Source: Flammeovirgaceae bacterium UBA1842 (GTDB taxonomy: Bacteria; Bacteroidota; Bacteroidia; Cytophagales; Cyclobacteriaceae). From it: DNA of 64,000 nucleotides. The translations under genes were made by a program, and so were the position numbers. Shown here in pieces: positions 60,303 to 64,000 of the stretch. The notes below the pieces were generated by a model that saw only the letters and a list, made by a program, of their open reading frames with translations, was not told where the DNA came from and ran no database searches. Each line of letters begins with the position of its first letter. Positions within the stretch are counted from its first letter, which is position 1. Where the stretch lies: the NCBI GenBank assembly GCA_002338655.1, contig DDIU01000042.1, positions 71,456-135,455 of the forward strand. The letters are read 5' to 3'.

Positions 60303-61358
60303 TTAATTGAACAAGGTGTAAATACCCCCTTTTCTAAAATGGGATAAGTTCCACTCAGGCATGTTACGGCCTTTCATATATTTTGCTTTCGATACCTTAA
60401 AAAGCTTTTGAATGGCAAGGGCAATATTGCCTTCCCCGCGCATCCGTTTTCCAAATACACTATCGCTTACGCTGCCACCATGCAGTTCACTTATTTGATT
60501 TATCACCTTGGCACGCCTTTCAGGATAGTACTTTTCCAACCAGCCATCAAAAATATCAGCGATCTTTCCATTGAGCCTAACAGTAGTATAGCCAACATTC
60601 AATGCACCACAATCGGCTACTGATTTTATAATGTTGGGTATTTCATGATGATTGAGTCCTGGAATGATGGGCGCATTCATAACCATCACAGGGACACCAG
60701 CTTGGGTTAAAGTTTCTATTGCTTCCAATTTTTTAATCGCACTGGCTGTTCTGGGCTCCATTATTGATCGGAGTTTCTCATCAAGGGTTGTAATAGATAA
60801 AATTACTTTCGCCAAACCATCTTTGGCTAGGTCTTGTAAAATGTCGAGGTCTCTAAGAACCAGCACATTCTTAGTAATAATACCGACAGGATGCCTGTAT
60901 TTGGCAAATACCTCCAATAGTTGACGGGTAACGGCCAATTTTTTTTCTACAGGTTGGTAGCAATCCGTATTGCCTGAAAGAATAATGGGCCGGGCTTTCC
61001 AAGAAGGTTGAAGTAGGTGCCGCTCAAGAAGTTGAGCGGCATTTTTTTTGATGATAATCTTTGTTTCAAAGTCTAGGCCGAGATTGTAGCCCCAATACTC
61101 ATGTGTTTTTCTGGCATAGCAATAAATACAACCATGCTCACATCCTTGATAAGGGTTAAGAGAGTATTCCATGCCCACATCGGGGCTTTGGACCTTGTTG
61201 ACCACCTTGGTGGCACTCTCATAAAACAGTTCTGTTTTGGGGCGTTCAATAAATAATGCCTCATCGATTGCCTCGATGTGATCGGTGACCAAGGTGTTTT
61301 TTATAAAATCATTGGAAACCGTAGTTTGCGCGCCACGGCCCTTTAAGGCATTACTCAT
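60303..61358 (-). CDS. PA0069-family radical SAM protein
   Basis: 351 residues. The radical SAM cluster motif CEHGCIYCYAR is CxxxCxxC (Cys73, Cys77, Cys80), within an SplB-like core that includes GVPVMVMNAPIIPGLNHHEI. The N-terminal GRGAQ and FIERPKTELFYESATKVVNKV match the PA0069 group, whose substrate is unknown. It is preceded on its own strand by a 35-bp palindrome ending at the base before the ATG. Confidence 0.88.
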   Translation of the reverse strand: MSNALKGRGAQTTVSNDFIKNTLVTDHIEAIDEALFIERPKTELFYESATKVVNKVQSPDVGMEYSLNPYQGCEHGCIYCYARKTHEYWGYNLGLDFETKIIIKKNAAQLLERHLLQPSWKARPIILSGNTDCYQPVEKKLAVTRQLLEVFAKYRHPVGIITKNVLVLRDLDILQDLAKDGLAKVILSITTLDEKLRSIMEPRTASAIKKLEAIETLTQAGVPVMVMNAPIIPGLNHHEIPNIIKSVADCGALNVGYTTVRLNGKIADIFDGWLEKYYPERRAKVINQISELHGGSVSDSVFGKRMRGEGNIALAIQKLFKVSKAKYMKGRNMPEWNLSHFRKGGIYTLFN

Positions 61359-61393
61359 ACTCTAAAATACTAAATATATTAGTATTTTAGAGT
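61359..61393. promoter_or_regulatory. 35-bp perfect inverted repeat abutting the radical SAM start codon
   Basis: Arms ACTCTAAAATACTAA (61359-61373) and TTAGTATTTTAGAGT (61379-61393) enclose ATATA. It lies between the VOC stop (61406) and the radical SAM ATG (61358), covering the ribosome-binding region. It has no adjacent T-run of the kind expected of a terminator, so operator or mRNA hairpin are both possible. Confidence 0.65.
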
Positions 61394-61405
61394 ATTTTTA
61401 GCAAT

Positions 61406-61801
61406 CTATTTCTTGATTGGCTCTGCAAAAGTGAGATAATAGCCGTTGATGTCCCTAATGGTAAATTCCCGCATACCATAAAGCTTATTTTTAAGTTGAG
61501 CAACAACATCCGCTGTGGTATATAGATACTCATAAAATTCATCTACCCCAGCCATGGTGATATACAGGGTAAATCCACCACCAATACTTTCCTTTCGTAT
61601 TTCAGGTAATTCTGCTTTTAAGCTATCTTCCTGTTGGAACATAATCTCCACATCACCTTTTTTCAATCGTGCCCATATTAATTCTCCCTTATCATTGGCC
61701 ATTTTGTCAAGGGTGGTAAACGATAAAACGCCATGGTAATAATTGATGGTTTGATTAATGTCATCTACCATCAGGTTGGGGGTCAATGTTTCTAATTTCA
61801 T
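61406..61801 (-). CDS. VOC-family (bleomycin-resistance/glyoxalase-like) protein
   Basis: 131 residues. Paired modules with LTPNLMVDDINQTINYYHGVLSF at the start, MFQQEDSLKAELPEI in the middle and REFTIRDINGYYLTFAEP at the end. The usual metal-ligand pattern is weak (the first His is replaced in LTPNLMV), so it may bind a ligand without catalysis. It is separated from the radical SAM gene by the palindrome. Confidence 0.83.
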   Translation of the reverse strand: MKLETLTPNLMVDDINQTINYYHGVLSFTTLDKMANDKGELIWARLKKGDVEIMFQQEDSLKAELPEIRKESIGGGFTLYITMAGVDEFYEYLYTTADVVAQLKNKLYGMREFTIRDINGYYLTFAEPIKK

Positions 61802-61860
61802 TTTTGTTAAGTTTTGTCTTTAAAAAGTATACGAAAGATAAATAATCTAGATACAAATCA

Positions 61861-62547
61861 CTAGTTGTCAATGATTAACTCAAAGCCTACCCCATGCCTG
61901 TTGAAGATTTTTAGCTGCTCATCAGCGGCCAGATATTTACGGAGTTTGGAAATAAACACATCAAGGCTCCTACCCAGAAAGTAGTCGTCATCGCCCCACA
62001 CTTCGTTCAATATATCTTCTCTTTTGACCACTTGGTTTTTATGCACACAAAAAAACCGGAGTATATCAGCTTCTTTTTGAGTCAAATGTTTTTTCTCATC
62101 GCCTATGGTGAGGCTGAGAGCGGTATAGTCAAAACGGAATTTACCTATGTCAAAAAGTTTTTCGTTCACTAATTTGGCACCGGCCCTTTTTAGAAATACT
62201 TCTATTCTAAAAATAAGCTCTTCCATGCTGAAGGGTTTGGTGATGTAATCATCGCCCCCTCTTTTGAAACCCTCCAGGCGATCTTCCTGCATGGCTTTTG
62301 CGGTAAGAAACAAAATGGGAATAGATTTATTTGTTGTCCTTATTTTTTCGGCTAAATCAAACCCGTCCATTTTTGGAAGCATTACATCCAAAAGGCATAA
62401 ATCAAACTTTCCACTTTTGAAGGCCTCCAATGCCGCAGTTCCATTGGCACAAAGTGTTACCTCATACCCCTGGAGCATGAGATTGTCCTTAATTACAAAT
62501 GAAAGGCTTTCATCATCCTCTGCTAGTAATATCGAAGATTTACCCAT
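61861..62547 (-). CDS. OmpR/PhoB-type response regulator
   Basis: 228 residues. Receiver domain with acidic residues D11-D12, phosphoacceptor Asp54 (LCLLDVMLPKMDGFD), conserved Thr82 (PILFLTAKA) and Lys104 (TKPF). C-terminal winged helix (KHLTQKEADILRFFCVHKNQVVKREDILNEVWG). It overlaps its kinase gene by 8 bp. Targets unknown; the palindrome at 61359 is a candidate site by proximity only. Confidence 0.95.
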   Translation of the reverse strand: MGKSSILLAEDDESLSFVIKDNLMLQGYEVTLCANGTAALEAFKSGKFDLCLLDVMLPKMDGFDLAEKIRTTNKSIPILFLTAKAMQEDRLEGFKRGGDDYITKPFSMEELIFRIEVFLKRAGAKLVNEKLFDIGKFRFDYTALSLTIGDEKKHLTQKEADILRFFCVHKNQVVKREDILNEVWGDDDYFLGRSLDVFISKLRKYLAADEQLKIFNRHGVGFELIIDN

Positions 62548-63805
62548 TATTTAAACAAAATTTAAATGTACTGCCTTGTCCCGGTTTACTTTCCACTTTG
62601 ATAACACCCTTATGCGCTTTTATTACCTGCAATACATAGCTAAGTCCTAAGCCAAACCCCTTAACGTCATGCACATTGCCAGTAGGTACCCGATAAAATT
62701 TATCAAATATCTTTTTCTGATTTTCAGGCGTTATACCAATGCCATTATCGGAAATTTCTACCCAGATATGTCTTTTATCATTGTATGTCCTGATATCAAT
62801 TTGTGGCTCTTGCTCACAATATTTTACAGCATTGTCCAGAAGGTTATAAACGACATTTGATATATGGAGTTTATCAATTATTACCCTACTGTTTTTTGCT
62901 GATAAGTTAAGGCTGATTTTCTCAATACCATTTTTATTGCCGAGGTTAAGTTCATTTGTTATTTCTAAGATAATTTCATGCAGATCAGCAGGCTCATTTT
63001 TCAGGCCTAACTCATCGTTGTCCATTCCCGCCATCTGCAATACCCGCTCCACCTGTTTCTTTAGCCGCTGATTTTCATTTTTTATAATGGTAGTATAATT
63101 CAATAAACGATCAGGCTGATCAACAATCTTGGGGTCTAGTAATACTTCAGTGCTTAGCGCAATCGTTGAGATTGGGGTCTTAAATTCATGGGTCATGTTA
63201 TTTACAAAGTCCTTTTGTATTTCCGATAACCGTCTTTGCTTTAAAATAACAAAAAGTGAATAGGAGAAAAATATGACCACTAACAGTAGCACCGAAGAGG
63301 AGAATATCCAAATACCCATTCGGTTGGTTACAATCGATGCTTTGTCGGGAAATTGCACCCCAAAATAATAGCTTTGGTTCTCCCACTTTGAAAGATTGGA
63401 ATTACGATCCACCACCTTATTTTTATCAAAGCTGATATAATTGCCATAAACCATTTTATCGTTGTTACAGTCATAAATACCATACTCAAAATCGGCAGTT
63501 ACATTACGTTTTTCAAATTCTGATTTTAACAAAAACTCCAACATATTGGCATCAATCTCACTGTTGATCATGACTACATAGTAGTTGGTACTTAACTGTT
63601 TGATAGGATTAGTAGTAGGTAATACTGTTTCGTTAAGCTCAAACAATTTGTTGGCAACATTGTAAAGTGCCGTGTTTACCTCCCTATTGAAAAGGTCTTC
63701 CTCGGTATTAAAGGCCTTTTTAAACCAATATACCTGTACAGCAACAATGCCCAAAATGCTAATTGCCGCCATAATCACTAATGCAAGTATTGATTTACGC
63801 TTCAT
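62540..63805 (-). CDS. Sensor histidine kinase (HisKA type)
   Basis: 421 residues. Two membrane helices (about 8-27 and 164-188) bracket a 135-residue periplasmic sensor domain. HisKA phosphoacceptor His206 in NMTHEFKTPIS, then HATPase_c with the N-box LLDNAVKYC, ISDNGIGI and KGFGLGLSYV. The domain order fits phosphate- or envelope-stress-type kinases, but the signal cannot be assigned. Translation of the response regulator is coupled through the 8-bp overlap. The 195 bp upstream to the window edge shows no gene. Confidence 0.93.
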   Translation of the reverse strand: MKRKSILALVIMAAISILGIVAVQVYWFKKAFNTEEDLFNREVNTALYNVANKLFELNETVLPTTNPIKQLSTNYYVVMINSEIDANMLEFLLKSEFEKRNVTADFEYGIYDCNNDKMVYGNYISFDKNKVVDRNSNLSKWENQSYYFGVQFPDKASIVTNRMGIWIFSSSVLLLVVIFFSYSLFVILKQRRLSEIQKDFVNNMTHEFKTPISTIALSTEVLLDPKIVDQPDRLLNYTTIIKNENQRLKKQVERVLQMAGMDNDELGLKNEPADLHEIILEITNELNLGNKNGIEKISLNLSAKNSRVIIDKLHISNVVYNLLDNAVKYCEQEPQIDIRTYNDKRHIWVEISDNGIGITPENQKKIFDKFYRVPTGNVHDVKGFGLGLSYVLQVIKAHKGVIKVESKPGQGSTFKFCLNNG

Positions 63806-64000
63806 TATTGTTTGAATTTATATAAATCTGTAAAGTGTAGCATTACTTTAACATTTCATTAACAAGAAAACCACCCTAATCCTTCATTTACTTTTCTGGG
63901 AGGCTGTTTAAGATTAAAACAACTTACAGGAGGGATTGAACCTAATTGGCTTGAAATTCTGGAGTATTAAAAATTGATGGAGGGAAGGAAAAAAGAAATT

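Noticed and set aside
63806..64000. Possible gene in the last 195 bp
   Set aside because: No open frame with sensible features on either strand; it probably only holds the kinase promoter.

Overview
The window looks like chromosomal DNA of a gliding or surface-living Bacteroidota, most likely a marine Cytophagales relative. The evidence is a gldJ gliding lipoprotein gene, a secreted protein with a C-terminal type IX secretion (Por) sorting domain, several promoters matching the Bacteroidota -7 element TAnnTTTG, a DUF4175 protein, an ABC permease with the N-terminal prefix helix domain common in Cytophagales, and two 'four helix bundle' (S23) genes. I recognised no rRNA, tRNA or CRISPR array.

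Layout. 1-2848 (minus) is the N-terminal part of a large surface protein built from near-identical 792-bp tandem repeats (lamin-tail plus Ig-like domains). 2928-5288 carries asd, a THUMP-like methyltransferase and a small membrane protein. 5362-10014 is an insertion flanked by 183-bp direct repeats. It carries a double-glycine (bacteriocin-like) peptide, a carboxypeptidase-regulatory-domain protein, two related membrane proteins and an export ABC transporter that has lost its expected C39 peptidase domain through a deletion. 10164-12234 holds a Crp/Fnr-type regulator with a TTGAT-N4-ATCAA box behind it, a DinB-like protein and a duplicated TerB-like protein. 12297-17835 holds mfd, a small conserved gene and a LytTR two-component pair. 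18133-25053 holds gldJ, comF and a run ending in DUF4175 protein, anti-sigma-type ATPase and ybeY.

25062-29953 is probably close to the replication origin. A perfect ParB site (parS) lies just before mnmG (gidA), and about 4.5 kb further on an AT-rich 350-bp gap carries one perfect and four near-perfect DnaA boxes. 29956-36665 holds a TPR protein, an acyl-CoA ligase, and an ABC permease with its PadR regulator.

36772-43592 is a MarR-controlled beta-oxidation operon with the same enzyme order as Bacillus subtilis fadN-fadA-fadE. Each of its two internal gaps is filled by a small cassette: one S23/four-helix-bundle gene bracketed by inverted arrays of 7-bp-period repeats. 43777-51644 is rich in exported hydrolases (DUF885, a vanadium haloperoxidase-like protein, an M2 peptidase), followed by VOC and Rieske proteins. 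51730-52468 is a ParE-type toxin-antitoxin insertion, again flanked by a direct duplication of its target. Then come a frameshifted M20 amidohydrolase, a D-cysteine desulfhydrase-like enzyme, radA, gpmI, a PA0069-type radical SAM protein behind a 35-bp palindrome, and an OmpR-type two-component pair.

The most unusual features are the heptad-flanked S23 cassettes, the decayed peptide-export island with its long duplicated flanks, the same flank pattern around the toxin-antitoxin pair, and the parS/oriC candidates.
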